Assembly: GCF_039526245.1 (NCBI RefSeq)
Contig: NZ_BAAAIV010000010.1
Location: 62,001 to 126,000 of the forward strand
DNA length: 64,000 bases
DNA from: Arthrobacter_H rhombi
GTDB lineage: Bacteria; Actinomycetota; Actinomycetes; Actinomycetales; Micrococcaceae
Direction: 5' to 3'
The position numbers and the translations under genes are program-made. Below are positions 52,763 to 63,879 of this stretch, piece after piece; the first letter of the stretch is position 1; every line of letters begins with the position of its first letter. Under the pieces are notes generated by a model, which made no database searches, was not told the DNA's origin, and worked only from the letters and a program-made list of their open reading frames with translations.

Positions 52763-53503
52763 TCAGGGCTCGACGGCGAAGGCCGTGAGCTGGTCGCGGA
52801 TCCCGTCGAAATGGCGGTGCATCAAGAGGGCGGCGAGGCCCTTGTCCTTGCTGCGGACCGCATCGAGGATGTCGCGGTGGATCTTGGCCGTTTCGGTCAA
52901 GCCGACCAGTTGATTGTCGTCATCGGTGCTCTCGATGGCGTCATGGATGGTGCGGTAGACCTGCCAGAACACGCCCAGAAGATTGGTCAGCAGCTCATTC
53001 TCCAGGCAGGAGAACAACAGCCGGTGGAATTCCTGGTCGGCCTCCACGAACGCCAGGCCGCGGGCGGCGCGCTCCTCCATGGTGGCGACGGTGGTGTCCA
53101 GCTCCCCGAGCTGTTCCCCGTCGAGGGCGTCGATGGCCGCGCCGATCAAACCCGCTTCCAGCGCCTGTCGGACCTCGACGAGCTCGTGGGCCTCGTGTCC
53201 CTGGTGCCGCAGCGACATCCTGCCGCGGAAGGTCAGGCTGTCGGCCAGGGCGACCAAGTTGTTGGAGGCGACGAACATGCCGAACCCGTGCCTGATCTCC
53301 ACCACCCCGAGGGCCTGCAATACCTTGATCGCCTCGCGCAGCGTGTTGCGCCCGATGCCGAGTTCCTCGGTCAGGACGTTTTCGGTGGGGAGCGCATCGC
53401 CCGCGCGTAATCCGCTTTCGATGATGAGGTCCATGATGTCGGAGGTCAGCGCGCGTAGGCGTTCGTGGGCCCCCAACCGGACGTGACGCGTCGGAGCGGT
53501 CAT
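52763..53503 (-). CDS. nanR: GntR/FadR-family regulator of the sialic-acid operon
   Basis: A 246-aa regulator: a winged HTH of the GntR type (LPTENVLTEELGIGRNTLRE then AIKVLQALGVVEIRHGFGMF) and an FCD effector domain (EVRQALEAGLIGAAI; EADQEFHRLLF). The start ATG 53503 sits six bases after AAAGGAA; ATG 53509 is adjacent to the SD and less likely. It diverges from the nan transporter genes. In Corynebacterium glutamicum a GntR protein NanR represses an equivalent operon and responds to amino-sugar phosphates; identity is inferred from context. Confidence 0.85.
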   Translation of the reverse strand: MTAPTRHVRLGAHERLRALTSDIMDLIIESGLRAGDALPTENVLTEELGIGRNTLREAIKVLQALGVVEIRHGFGMFVASNNLVALADSLTFRGRMSLRHQGHEAHELVEVRQALEAGLIGAAIDALDGEQLGELDTTVATMEERAARGLAFVEADQEFHRLLFSCLENELLTNLLGVFWQVYRTIHDAIESTDDDNQLVGLTETAKIHRDILDAVRSKDKGLAALLMHRHFDGIRDQLTAFAVEP

Positions 53504-53586
53504 GGCCATTTCCTTTCGCCGTGCTCGAACCGGATGGACCGACCCCGCGGGTGCTGGCTGCCCCTCCGGGGTGTGGCGTGGGCCAC

Positions 53587-53649
53587 TTGACCCAGCTCTG
53601 TGATTCGGCTTACAGTCTACCTCATTACGTCGGACATCCTACGTCCGAC
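53587..53649 (+). promoter_or_regulatory. Sialic-acid operon promoter and operator
   Basis: TTGACC (53587-53592) and TACAGT (53611-53616) with an 18-base spacer form a good promoter. An inverted repeat GTCGGAC-N7-GTCCGAC (53629-53649) lies just after the expected start site, the right place for repression by the divergent GntR regulator. Confidence 0.65.
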
Positions 53650-53674
53650 TTCTCATCGTACAGAAGAGGTCATC

Positions 53675-55282
53675 ATGTCCCTCAGCGACCTGGCAGCCAA
53701 AGAAGGCAGCCGACGCAACTTCCTCAAGGTCTCCGGCCTGATCGGTGCCGCTGCCGCTTTCACCGCGGGCATCTCCGCCTGCAGTGGCCCCAGTTCCTCG
53801 GGTGCCGCTTCCGGCGCCGCGGGTTCTGACACCATCGAGGCCGGGATCTCCTACGCGCTGTCCACCGGGTTCGACCCGATGACCTCATCGGGAGCCACCC
53901 CGTACGCGGCGAACATGCACATCTTCGAAGCCCTGGTGGACCTGCACCCGGCTACCCGCAAGCCATACCTGGCCCTCGCGGCCGAGGAACCGAAGCAGAT
54001 CGATGACACCACCTGGGAGGTCAAGCTCCGCTCGGGCGCCACGTTCCACAACGGCGACGACGTCACCGTCCAGGACGTCGTCTACTCCTTCGAACGCGTG
54101 CTCGACACCAAGAACGCCTCGCTGTTCGCGCAGTTCGTCCCCTTCATCGAGACCGTGAAGGCCCAGGGCAAGGACACCGTCGTCTTCACCCTGAAGTACG
54201 CGTTCCCGCTCTTCCCCAGCCGGATCTCCGTGGTGAAGGTCGTCCCGGAGAAGGCAGCGAAGGCCGACCCCGCAGGATTCGACGCCAAGCCCATCGGCTC
54301 GGGCCCGTACCAGCTGGTTTCGGCGACGAAGGACGACAAGATCGTCTTCAAGAAGTTCGACGACTACAGCGGCAAGTACCCGGCCGGCGCGAAGAACATG
54401 ACCTGGTACCTGCTCTCCGACGCCGCGGCCCGCGTGACCGCCGCCGAATCCGGTCGGGTCTCCGCCATCGAGGACGTCCCCTACCTGGACGTCGACCGGC
54501 TCAAGGCCAAGATCAAGGTCGAATCGGTCCAGTCGTTCGGCCTGCTGTTCCTGATGTTCAACTGCACCCAGGCCCCCTTCGACAAGAAGGAAGTCCGCCA
54601 GGCCCTGCACTACGGCATGGACACCGAGACGATCATCAAGACTGCGCTGCTGGGAAACGCCAAGGCCGCCACCTCCTACGTCCAGGAGACCCACCCGCAG
54701 TACATCAAGGCCTCCACCGTCTACACCTACGACCAGGCCAAAGCCGAGTCACTGCTCAAGGAGGCCGGGGTGACGTCGCTGAAATTCGAGCTGCTCACCA
54801 CCGACACTTCCTGGGTCAAGGACGTCGCCCCGCTGATCCTCGAGTCGTGGAACAAGATCCCAGGTGTGCAGGTCACCATGCGCAACCTGCAATCCGGCGC
54901 CCTGTACGGGGAAAACGTCGACGCGGGAAAGTACTCAGTCGTTGTCGCTCCGGGCGATCCGTCGGTCTTCGGCAACGACATGGACCTGCTGCTGAGTTGG
55001 TTCTACCGTGGCGACGTCTGGCCCAAGAACCGCTTCCACTGGGACAAGACGGCTGCCAACAAGAAGGTCCAGGCCAAGCTCGACGAGGCAGCGAAGACCG
55101 ACGACGAGGCCCAGGCCAAGGCGGCCTGGGGCGAGATCATCAACACCGTGGCCGAGGAGGCCCCGCTGTACCCGATCTTCCACCGCCAACTGCCCACCGC
55201 CTGGGATGAGAACAAGCTGGACGGGTTCCAGCCGCTGCCAACCACCGGCGTCTCCTTCGTCGGGGTCAAGCCCAAGGCGTAG
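53675..55282 (+). CDS. ABC transporter substrate-binding lipoprotein for sialic acid (SBP_bac_5)
   Basis: A 535-aa extracellular solute-binding protein of the oligopeptide/dipeptide class (SBP_bac_5). The N-terminus has a twin-arginine motif (GSRRNFLKV, R13-R14), a hydrophobic stretch and the lipobox GISAC (Cys36), so it is probably a Tat-exported lipoprotein. FDPMTSSGATPYAANMHIFE and LFPSRISVV are family blocks. The sialic-acid assignment rests on the downstream nan genes and on the like-ordered siaEFGI transporter of C. glutamicum. Start ATG 53675, AGAGGT upstream. Confidence 0.88.
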   Translation: MSLSDLAAKEGSRRNFLKVSGLIGAAAAFTAGISACSGPSSSGAASGAAGSDTIEAGISYALSTGFDPMTSSGATPYAANMHIFEALVDLHPATRKPYLALAAEEPKQIDDTTWEVKLRSGATFHNGDDVTVQDVVYSFERVLDTKNASLFAQFVPFIETVKAQGKDTVVFTLKYAFPLFPSRISVVKVVPEKAAKADPAGFDAKPIGSGPYQLVSATKDDKIVFKKFDDYSGKYPAGAKNMTWYLLSDAAARVTAAESGRVSAIEDVPYLDVDRLKAKIKVESVQSFGLLFLMFNCTQAPFDKKEVRQALHYGMDTETIIKTALLGNAKAATSYVQETHPQYIKASTVYTYDQAKAESLLKEAGVTSLKFELLTTDTSWVKDVAPLILESWNKIPGVQVTMRNLQSGALYGENVDAGKYSVVVAPGDPSVFGNDMDLLLSWFYRGDVWPKNRFHWDKTAANKKVQAKLDEAAKTDDEAQAKAAWGEIINTVAEEAPLYPIFHRQLPTAWDENKLDGFQPLPTTGVSFVGVKPKA

Positions 55283-55384
55283 GCACCCCTGAACCGGTCG
55301 TGCCGCCGTCGCCCCCCCCAACGGCGGCGGTGCGACCCCACACCTGATCGAGTACACCCTTCCCCGACACATGGGAGTCCAACC

Positions 55385-56341
55385 GTGGGAACACTCCTGC
55401 GACTACTGATGCGCCGCCTGGCGGCCCTGCCGCTGATGATCCTGGGCGTCACGTTCCTGGTCTTCGTGATCCTCAAGCTCGCCCCCGGCGACGAGGCCAC
55501 GATGGCCCTGGGCGAGGGCGCCAGCCTCGACGCCAAGGAGGCCTACCGCGAGCAGCGCGGTCTGAACCTGCCGCTGCCGGTGCAGTACGTGGCCTTCCTG
55601 GGGCGGCTGCTGACCCTGGACTTCGGGGTGACCACCCCGCCGTCGCGGCCGGTCGCCGGGATGATCGCCCAGGCCTTTCCGCTCACGCTGCAGCTGACGG
55701 CGTTCGGCGTGGTCATCGCCATCGTGATCTCCCTGGCCTTCGGCGTGCTCGGTGCCCTGTACCGCGACAAGCTGCCCGACCAGCTGATCCGCATCTTCTC
55801 CATCGCCGCCGTGGCGACGCCGTCGTTCTGGCTGGGCATCCTGCTCATCCAGTGGCTGGCCTTGGGCACGAACCCGGTCTTCCCCTCCGGCGGCATGCCC
55901 GGACCGGGGGAGGGCCTCGGCGCGTGGCTGGCGCATATGACGCTGCCGGCGCTCGCGCTGGCCATCCCGGTCTCCGCCTCGCTGATCCGCGTGGTGCGCA
56001 CCTCCATGGTCGAGGAGCTGGACAAGGACTACGTCCGCACGGCGATCGGCAACGGCGTGCCCCGCAACGAGGTCATCTCCCGCAACGTGCTGCGCAACGC
56101 CCTGGTCACCCCGGTGACCGTGCTGGGGCTGCGCATCGGGTACCTGCTCGGCGGCGCCGTCGTCATCGAGATGATCTTCTCGCTGCCGGGCATGGGCCAG
56201 CTGATCCTCAACGGGATCACCGCCCATGACACCAACCTGGTCCAGGGCGTGGTCCTGGCGATCGCCGTGACCTTCGTCCTGGTGAACATCGCAGTGGACC
56301 TCGTCTACCTGCTCATCAACCCCCGCATTAGGACGGTGTAG
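55385..56341 (+). CDS. ABC transporter permease (DppB-like)
   Basis: A 318-aa inner-membrane permease with six helices. RLAALPLMILGVTFLVFVIL is the DppB N-terminus, and the EAA-type loop VRTAIGNGVPRNEVISRNVL is where the ATPases dock. GTG 55385 has GGGAG seven bases upstream. Three bases separate it from the next gene. It is one half of the channel of the sialate importer by context. Confidence 0.93.
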   Translation: MGTLLRLLMRRLAALPLMILGVTFLVFVILKLAPGDEATMALGEGASLDAKEAYREQRGLNLPLPVQYVAFLGRLLTLDFGVTTPPSRPVAGMIAQAFPLTLQLTAFGVVIAIVISLAFGVLGALYRDKLPDQLIRIFSIAAVATPSFWLGILLIQWLALGTNPVFPSGGMPGPGEGLGAWLAHMTLPALALAIPVSASLIRVVRTSMVEELDKDYVRTAIGNGVPRNEVISRNVLRNALVTPVTVLGLRIGYLLGGAVVIEMIFSLPGMGQLILNGITAHDTNLVQGVVLAIAVTFVLVNIAVDLVYLLINPRIRTV

Positions 56342-56344
56342 CCG

Positions 56345-58479
<2,135 letters not shown>

Positions 58480-58483
<4 letters not shown>

Positions 58484-59301
58484 ACCAACCAGCAACGACC
58501 GGCCATCCGGAACCGGTCATCGAACTGAAGAACCTGCACGTCCACCACAGGGCCCGCTCCGGCAAGGCCTTCAAACCGCTGGTCATCAAGGCGGTCAACG
58601 GGATCGATTTCAGCGTCGGTCGCGGGGAAACCGTGGGTATCGTCGGTGAATCCGGTTGTGGCAAGTCCACCCTCGCCTCGGTGCTGGTGGGCCTGCAACA
58701 GCCGACCTCCGGCGAGGTCCTCTTCCGCGGGAAACCCGCGGTCAAGCGCAACGCCGCCCTGCGCAAGGAATTCGGCCGCAGTGTCTCCGTCGTCTTCCAG
58801 GATCCCGCGACGGCATTGAACGCCAGGCTCCAGGTCCGCGACATCCTCATGGATCCGCTCGTCGTGCATGGGATCGGCACCGCTGCCACCCGGAGCAAGC
58901 GGGCCGCGGAACTGTTGGGCCTGGTCGGTCTGCCGGCCTCCGCCGGTGCCGCCTTCCCGAACCAGATCTCCGGAGGCCAGCGCCAACGCGTGGCCATCGC
59001 CCGGGCACTGGCGCTGGAACCGGACATCATCGTGGCCGACGAGCCGACCTCCGCGCTGGACGTCTCGGTGCGGGCCCAGGTGCTGAACCTGCTGACGGAC
59101 CTGAAGGACCAGCTGGACCTCGGCATGGTCTTCATCTCCCACGACATCCAGACCGTCCGCTACGTCTCCGACAGGATCTGCGTGATGAACGCCGGGGAGA
59201 TCGTCGAACAGGGCCCCGCGGCCCAGGTCTTCGACACCCCGTCCAACGACTACACCCGCAAGCTGCTCGGTGCAGCGCCCTCCCTGCTCCACGCGGGATA
59301 G
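58480..59301 (+). CDS. ABC transporter ATPase (DppF-like)
   Basis: A 273-aa ATPase of the oligopeptide/dipeptide class. Walker A GESGCGKST (56-64), Q-loop VVFQDPATALNARLQV, signature ISGGQRQRVAIARAL and Walker B DIIVADEPTSALDVS are all intact. It pairs with the ATPase half of the fused subunit to give the two nucleotide-binding domains. The short C-terminal tail ends LLGAAPSLLH. The start overlaps the fusion gene stop. Confidence 0.95.
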
Positions 59302-59366
59302 CGCGCACCGAAGCACCGCCAAAGACACGTACGCTCCACCCTCCAGCAGAACAGGAACCACATCCC

Positions 59367-60308
59367 GTGACCGCAGCATCGACCGCCGCCCCCCGCACCT
59401 ACTCCGGGGTCATCCCGCCGGTTGTCACGCCCCGTTCCGGCGACGGCGTCATCGACACCGCCTCGCTGGAACGCGTCGTGGACCATCTCATCGACGGTGG
59501 CGTCTCCGGGCTGTTCGTGCTCGGCTCCTCCGGGGAGGTCCCCTACCTGACCCACGTGGAGCGCGAGCTCGTCATGAAGACCATCGCCGGACGCAACAAC
59601 GGGCGCGTCCCGCTGCTCGCCGGTGCGAACGAGCAAACCACGGCGCGCGTCATCGAGGAAGGCCGCCGCATGGTCGAACTCGGTGCCGACGCCCTGGTGG
59701 TGACCACCCCGTTCTACGCACTGTCCAACGCCGCGGAGATCGAGGACCACTTCCGTGCCGTCAAGGAAGCCGTTGGGGTGGATGTCTTCGCCTACGACGT
59801 TCCGATCCGCACCAACGCCAAGCTGCCGCTGGACGTGGCAGTCCGCCTGGCCGAGGACGGCATCATTGCCGGCGTCAAGGACTCCTCGGGAGACGACGTC
59901 TCCTTCCGCCGGCTGCTGCTGGCCACCGCCCACCTCGAGGACTTCTGCGTCTTCACCGGCCACGAGGTCGTCGTCGACGGGGCCCTGCTCGGCGGCGCCC
60001 ACGGCGTGGTCCCCGGTCTGGGCAACGTCGACCCTGCCGGATACTGCCGGATGGTCGACGCCGCCGCAGCCGGCGATTGGGCAGCGGTCCGCCGCGAACA
60101 GGACCGCCTGGCCGAATTGTTCACGATCGTCTTCACCCCGGATGCCTCGCGGGTTTCCGGTGGTGCCGCTGGCCTGGGCGCCTTCAAGACGGCGTTGGTC
60201 CTGCTGGGGGTCATCGAGGACAATGCGATGAGCACCCCCATGGGCAGCCTGAACGAGGCGGAGACCGCGGCCATCGCGGAGATCCTGCGTTCCACCGGAC
60301 TGCTCTAG
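59367..60308 (+). CDS. nanA: N-acetylneuraminate lyase (dihydrodipicolinate synthase family)
   Basis: A 313-aa class I aldolase. The Schiff-base lysine is in AGVKDSSGDD (Lys171) and the Tyr in FAYDVPIRT (Tyr143); GLFVLGSSGEVPYLT is the N-terminal substrate motif with G-S-S-G-E. The family splits sialic acid (lyase) or makes dihydrodipicolinate; the location between a sialate transporter and nanE supports the lyase. Start GTG 59367 with AGGAACC upstream. Specificity within this superfamily is not certain from sequence. Confidence 0.82.
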   Translation: MTAASTAAPRTYSGVIPPVVTPRSGDGVIDTASLERVVDHLIDGGVSGLFVLGSSGEVPYLTHVERELVMKTIAGRNNGRVPLLAGANEQTTARVIEEGRRMVELGADALVVTTPFYALSNAAEIEDHFRAVKEAVGVDVFAYDVPIRTNAKLPLDVAVRLAEDGIIAGVKDSSGDDVSFRRLLLATAHLEDFCVFTGHEVVVDGALLGGAHGVVPGLGNVDPAGYCRMVDAAAAGDWAAVRREQDRLAELFTIVFTPDASRVSGGAAGLGAFKTALVLLGVIEDNAMSTPMGSLNEAETAAIAEILRSTGLL

Positions 60309-60324
60309 AGCCGAAGGACCCCTC

Positions 60325-61026
60325 ATGATGCCCCCTACGGAACTGCTCGCATCGCTGCGCGGGCGGCTCATCGTCTCCGCCCAGGCCTATCCCGGGGAGC
60401 CGATGCGCCACCCCCAGACCATGGCGCAGGTGGCCGCCTCCGCCGTCGTCGGAGGGGCGGCTGCCGTCCGCGTACAGGGCCTGGCGGACATCCAGTTCAC
60501 CCGATCGGCCGTCGAAGTCCCCGTGATCGGGCTCTGGAAGGACGGGCACGACGGGGTCTTCATCACCCCCACGGCCCACCACGCCATCGCCGTGGCACAG
60601 GCAGGGGCACACATCGTGGCCCTCGACGGGACCCGCCGCGCCCGTCCCGACGGGCTCTCCCTCGCCGCGACCGTTGCGCGGGTCAAGGACCAGACCTCGG
60701 CGCTCGTGATGGCAGACTGCGGTTCCCTGGCCGATGCCCGCTCCGCCGTCGAGGCCGGAGCCGATGCCGTGGGCACCACCCTGTCCGGCTATACCGGCGA
60801 ACGGCCGAAGACCGAGGGGCCGGACCTGGACCTGATCTCGGCGATTGCCGCTGCCGGCCTGGACGTGCCGCTGATCGCCGAGGGACGGATCCACACCCCC
60901 GCCCAGGCCAGGGCCGCGCTCGATGCCGGGGCCTTCGCCGTCGTCGTCGGCACGGCGATCACCCACCCGAGCAGCATCACCGGATGGTTCGACGCCGCCC
61001 TGCGCAGCGCCAGCGGGCTCTCGTGA
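60325..61026 (+). CDS. nanE: N-acetylmannosamine-6-phosphate 2-epimerase
   Basis: A 233-aa TIM-barrel epimerase converting ManNAc-6-P to GlcNAc-6-P. RGRLIVSAQAYPGEPMRHP is the NanE N-terminus; VRVQGLADIQFTRSAVEVPV, IGLWKDGH, HIVALDGTRRARPDG and MADCGSLADAR are the conserved blocks with the catalytic Lys. Start ATG 60325. The nagB GTG overlaps its stop (GTGA). Confidence 0.95.
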   Translation: MMPPTELLASLRGRLIVSAQAYPGEPMRHPQTMAQVAASAVVGGAAAVRVQGLADIQFTRSAVEVPVIGLWKDGHDGVFITPTAHHAIAVAQAGAHIVALDGTRRARPDGLSLAATVARVKDQTSALVMADCGSLADARSAVEAGADAVGTTLSGYTGERPKTEGPDLDLISAIAAAGLDVPLIAEGRIHTPAQARAALDAGAFAVVVGTAITHPSSITGWFDAALRSASGLS

Positions 61027-61811
61027 GTGCCAAGGCGCGCGGGTCCCGCGCGCCCGAAGCTGCCGGGGCCCCCCACCCACCACGCGTCCTCGTGGGCAAG
61101 GATGCGGACGACGTCGGCCGGTTGGCTGCCGAAATCGTCCTGGCCGTGGTGCGGGGGAACCCTGCTGCAGTGCTCGGACTCGCCACCGGTTCCTCTCCGC
61201 TGCCGGTGTACATGGCGCTGGCCGCGTCGGCCCTCGACTTTTCCCGGGTGTCCGGCTTCGCGCTGGATGAGTACCTGGGCCTGCCGGATGGGCACCCCCA
61301 GTCGTATGCGGAGGTCATCCGCACTGTCGTGACCGAGCCGCTGGGGATGGACCCGCGCCGCGTGCACGTCCCGGATCCGCACGGCACGGACCATGCGGCA
61401 CACGCAGCCGACTACGACGCGGCCCTTGCCGCGGTCGGCGGAGTCGATGTCCAGATCCTTGGCGTGGGATCGAACGGGCACATCGGATTCAATGAACCGG
61501 GCTCCGCGTTCGACTCCTGCACGCGTGTGGTGCCGCTGGCCGAGCGGACCCGACAGGACAATGCGCGGTTCTTCGATACGCCCGATCACGTTCCCCGGGA
61601 ATGCCTGACACAGGGGATCGGCACGATCTTCGGCGCGCGGCAGCTGCTGCTGGTTGCCCACGGCGGGCACAAGGCCGAACCAGTCCGTCGGGCGCTGCAG
61701 GGCCCGGTGACCGAGGACTTTCCCGCGTCGATCATCCAGCGCCATCCGCACGTCACCGTGGTCCTGGACGACGCTGCCGCGTCACTGCTGGGGGACGCTG
61801 CCGCGGTCTGA
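61023..61811 (+). CDS. nagB: Glucosamine-6-phosphate deaminase
   Basis: A 262-aa NagB isomerase-deaminase giving fructose-6-phosphate and ammonia. GLATGSSPLPVYMAL is the phosphate-binding motif, FALDEYLGLPDGHPQSY the catalytic Asp region, and LGVGSNGHIGFNEPGSAF the family signature with the ring-opening His. The N-terminal 20 residues are Ala/Arg rich and extra. GTG 61023 overlaps nanE. The deacetylase nagA is not beside it. Confidence 0.95.
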   Translation: MSAKARGSRAPEAAGAPHPPRVLVGKDADDVGRLAAEIVLAVVRGNPAAVLGLATGSSPLPVYMALAASALDFSRVSGFALDEYLGLPDGHPQSYAEVIRTVVTEPLGMDPRRVHVPDPHGTDHAAHAADYDAALAAVGGVDVQILGVGSNGHIGFNEPGSAFDSCTRVVPLAERTRQDNARFFDTPDHVPRECLTQGIGTIFGARQLLLVAHGGHKAEPVRRALQGPVTEDFPASIIQRHPHVTVVLDDAAASLLGDAAAV

Positions 61812-61839
61812 CGCCGACCGGGCATACCCCCTTAAATGC

Positions 61840-61879
61840 GGCTGTGGCCGGGCTCCCCTGGGGGATCCCGGCCACAGCC
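61840..61879. terminator. 13-bp hairpin between convergent genes, no T-tract
   Basis: GGCTGTGGCCGGG (61840-61852) pairs perfectly with CCCGGCCACAGCC (61867-61879). The centre contains CCCCTGGGGGAT, shared with the hairpin at 29161-29200. It serves both the nan operon and the leftward repeat-protein gene; no T-run follows on either strand. Confidence 0.65.
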
Positions 61880-61922
61880 ATGCCGTGCGCTTCCGTCTGA
61901 TCGGTGGCCTGCGGCCTCCCTG

Positions 61923-63569
61923 CTAGCGGCGCAGGTGCCGACGGGCCCTGACCAGCAGGACGGCCGGGATCGCGAGGATCAGGAGCGGCAGCAGGAGCAA
62001 CAGGCCCTTGGGGGAACTGAGGATGGAATCTGCCGAGACGGCGGCGGTGGATCCGCGCAGCTTCTGGGTTCCGCCGGCCAGCTCCATCGATCCCGAGGAC
62101 AGCTTGGCCGTTCCGTCGGCGAGCTTGCCGTTGCCCTCGGCCAATTCACCGGCCCCGTCGTTGACCTTGCCCGTGCCGGCCTGCAGCGACTTCGAACCCG
62201 TATCGAGCTTGCCCAGTCCGGTATCGAGCTGGTGGGTTCCGGCGGCGAGGCGACCGGCACCGTCGTCGAGCTTCGTGGCCCCGGCGGCGAGCTTGCCGTT
62301 GCCGTCTGCCAGCGCTCCGGCACCGTCGCGGACCTTGACCGAGCCAGCCGCGGCCTCTTCCGCGCCGGCGACCAGTTCGGGGGTCTTCCGGGCCAGTTCG
62401 CCGGTGCCCTTCTGCAGCTTGACCGAACCGGCGGCGATGGCATGGTTGCCATCGGCCAAGGCGGAGGCGCCCTTCGAGACCTTCGTCGATCCGACGCTCA
62501 GCTGGTCTGCCCCGGTGGACAGCTTCCCGGCACCGACGGCGAGGGCCTTGTTGCCGGTGGCGAGTTCGCCCGCGCCGGCTTCCAGACGGTTTGCGCCGGT
62601 ATCGAGCTGCGAGAGCCCGGTGTAGAGCTGTTCGGTACCGACCTTGAGCTGGTCGGTGCCATTGGCCAACTCGCCGTTTCCGGCGGCGATCTTCTGGGCG
62701 CCGGCGTTCAGCTTCTCGATGTCTTTCTTGATTACGCTAATAGGCACGAGCCCCTTGATTGGGTCGTTGGCTGCGGCAAGTAATTCCTCGGTACCGGCAG
62801 CCAATTCGGCCGAGCCGTCGGCCAGTTGGTGGGCGCCGGGTGCCGCCTTGGCGGTGCCTTCCTTCAACTTGTAGCTACCGGCCAGGGCGTCGCCGGTGCC
62901 TGCAGCGAGTTCCTGTGTTCCAGCGTGGAGCTTGTTGGCACCGACCGAGGCCTTGTTGGCACCGGTCTCCAGCTCCTGGGCTCCCTTGCCCAGGGCCTGC
63001 CCGCCGGTGCTGAGTTCACTGGCGCCCGCGCTGAGCTTGTCGGCGCCCGTGGCGGCCTGGCCCGCTCCGTCGACGAGCTTCACGGCGCCAGCGTCGAGCT
63101 TCTTCGCCGCGCGGTCGGCGCGTCCGGCGCCCGCGGCCACCTTCTGGGAACCCACTGCAAGCTTTCCGCTGCCTTCGGAGAGCTTCGTGGCACCCTGGGC
63201 TGCAGTTCCCGCGCCGGTGGACAACTCTCCGGTTCCGGAGTGGAGCTGCTGGGCACCGTCGTTGAGATCGCCGGCCCCGTTGTTCGCCGTGCTGATGCCC
63301 GCTGTCAGCTTGCCCGCTCCCTGGTCGAGTTCACCGGTTCCCTCGTGCAGCTTGGTGGCGCCGGAGGCGGCGCGCGTGGCGCCGTCGTCCAATTGGGTGA
63401 TTCCTGACTTCGCCTGGCCCATGCCGTTGTCCAATTTGGAGGCACCGTTGGCCACCTGGCCGGAATAGATGACGTAGAAGGCCAAAAGGGCCACCAGGAA
63501 CAGGGCCAGCAGGGCGGTGATGATGGCGTGCATCAGCGAGTGCTGCTTCGCCGCGCGATGTGCATTCAT
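61923..63569 (-). CDS. Membrane-anchored heptad-repeat protein (X-X-X-Leu-X-X-Gly)
   Basis: A 548-aa protein. An N-terminal transmembrane segment (IITALLALFLVALLAFYVIY, about 14-33) is followed by roughly 63 heptads of the pattern x-x-Leu-x-x-Gly-x (for example TKLHEGTGELDQGAGKL), split into two blocks by about 18 non-repeat residues (DPIKGLVPISVIKKDIE). A C-terminal transmembrane segment (LLLLLPLLILAIPAVLLV) and a basic tail end it. The family is related to YhgE/Pip-type and MmpL-associated proteins; no enzyme activity is known. ATG 63569 has GAGGAG upstream. Probably an elongated surface structure anchored at both ends. Confidence 0.85.
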   Translation of the reverse strand: MNAHRAAKQHSLMHAIITALLALFLVALLAFYVIYSGQVANGASKLDNGMGQAKSGITQLDDGATRAASGATKLHEGTGELDQGAGKLTAGISTANNGAGDLNDGAQQLHSGTGELSTGAGTAAQGATKLSEGSGKLAVGSQKVAAGAGRADRAAKKLDAGAVKLVDGAGQAATGADKLSAGASELSTGGQALGKGAQELETGANKASVGANKLHAGTQELAAGTGDALAGSYKLKEGTAKAAPGAHQLADGSAELAAGTEELLAAANDPIKGLVPISVIKKDIEKLNAGAQKIAAGNGELANGTDQLKVGTEQLYTGLSQLDTGANRLEAGAGELATGNKALAVGAGKLSTGADQLSVGSTKVSKGASALADGNHAIAAGSVKLQKGTGELARKTPELVAGAEEAAAGSVKVRDGAGALADGNGKLAAGATKLDDGAGRLAAGTHQLDTGLGKLDTGSKSLQAGTGKVNDGAGELAEGNGKLADGTAKLSSGSMELAGGTQKLRGSTAAVSADSILSSPKGLLLLLPLLILAIPAVLLVRARRHLRR

Positions 63570-63879
63570 GCGTCTCCTCGGGGAGGTCGTGTCGGGCCGG
63601 ACGGCGCGACGCTGCCCGTTTGACGTGCGGCAGCGCACGAGCCGGCCCCCCAGCCCGGGATGTTCACCCGCGGTACCTCGCCGGTTACGAGGTGGTCGCG
63701 GGGGACCGGACCAGGAGGTCCGGATGGATGTCAGTGATTGTGACCTGCCTTACATTGAACATACTGTTCGGTAACATTTCAAGGGTTGTCCAAAAAAAAG
63801 TTACTTGTGGGTAGTCACGGCATTTTCGTCGATACGATGTTCCGCCGTGACGGGTGCGGCCCCGCATACACTGGATCCC
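63570..63879. other. 310-bp divergent region with two inverted repeats
   Basis: GAACA-TAC-TGTTC (63757-63769) is a small palindrome; it resembles but does not match a LexA box. GTCACGGC (63814-63821) pairs with GCCGTGAC (63844-63851), enclosing TCGT-CGAT-ACGA. TACACT (63867-63872) lies eight bases before the uvrA-like ATG, implying a leaderless or very short leader transcript. Confidence 0.5.

Noticed and set aside
63757..63769. GAACATACTGTTC as a LexA/SOS box for the UvrA-like gene
   Set aside because: The arms are separated by five bases rather than the four required in the actinobacterial GAAC-N4-GTTC consensus.
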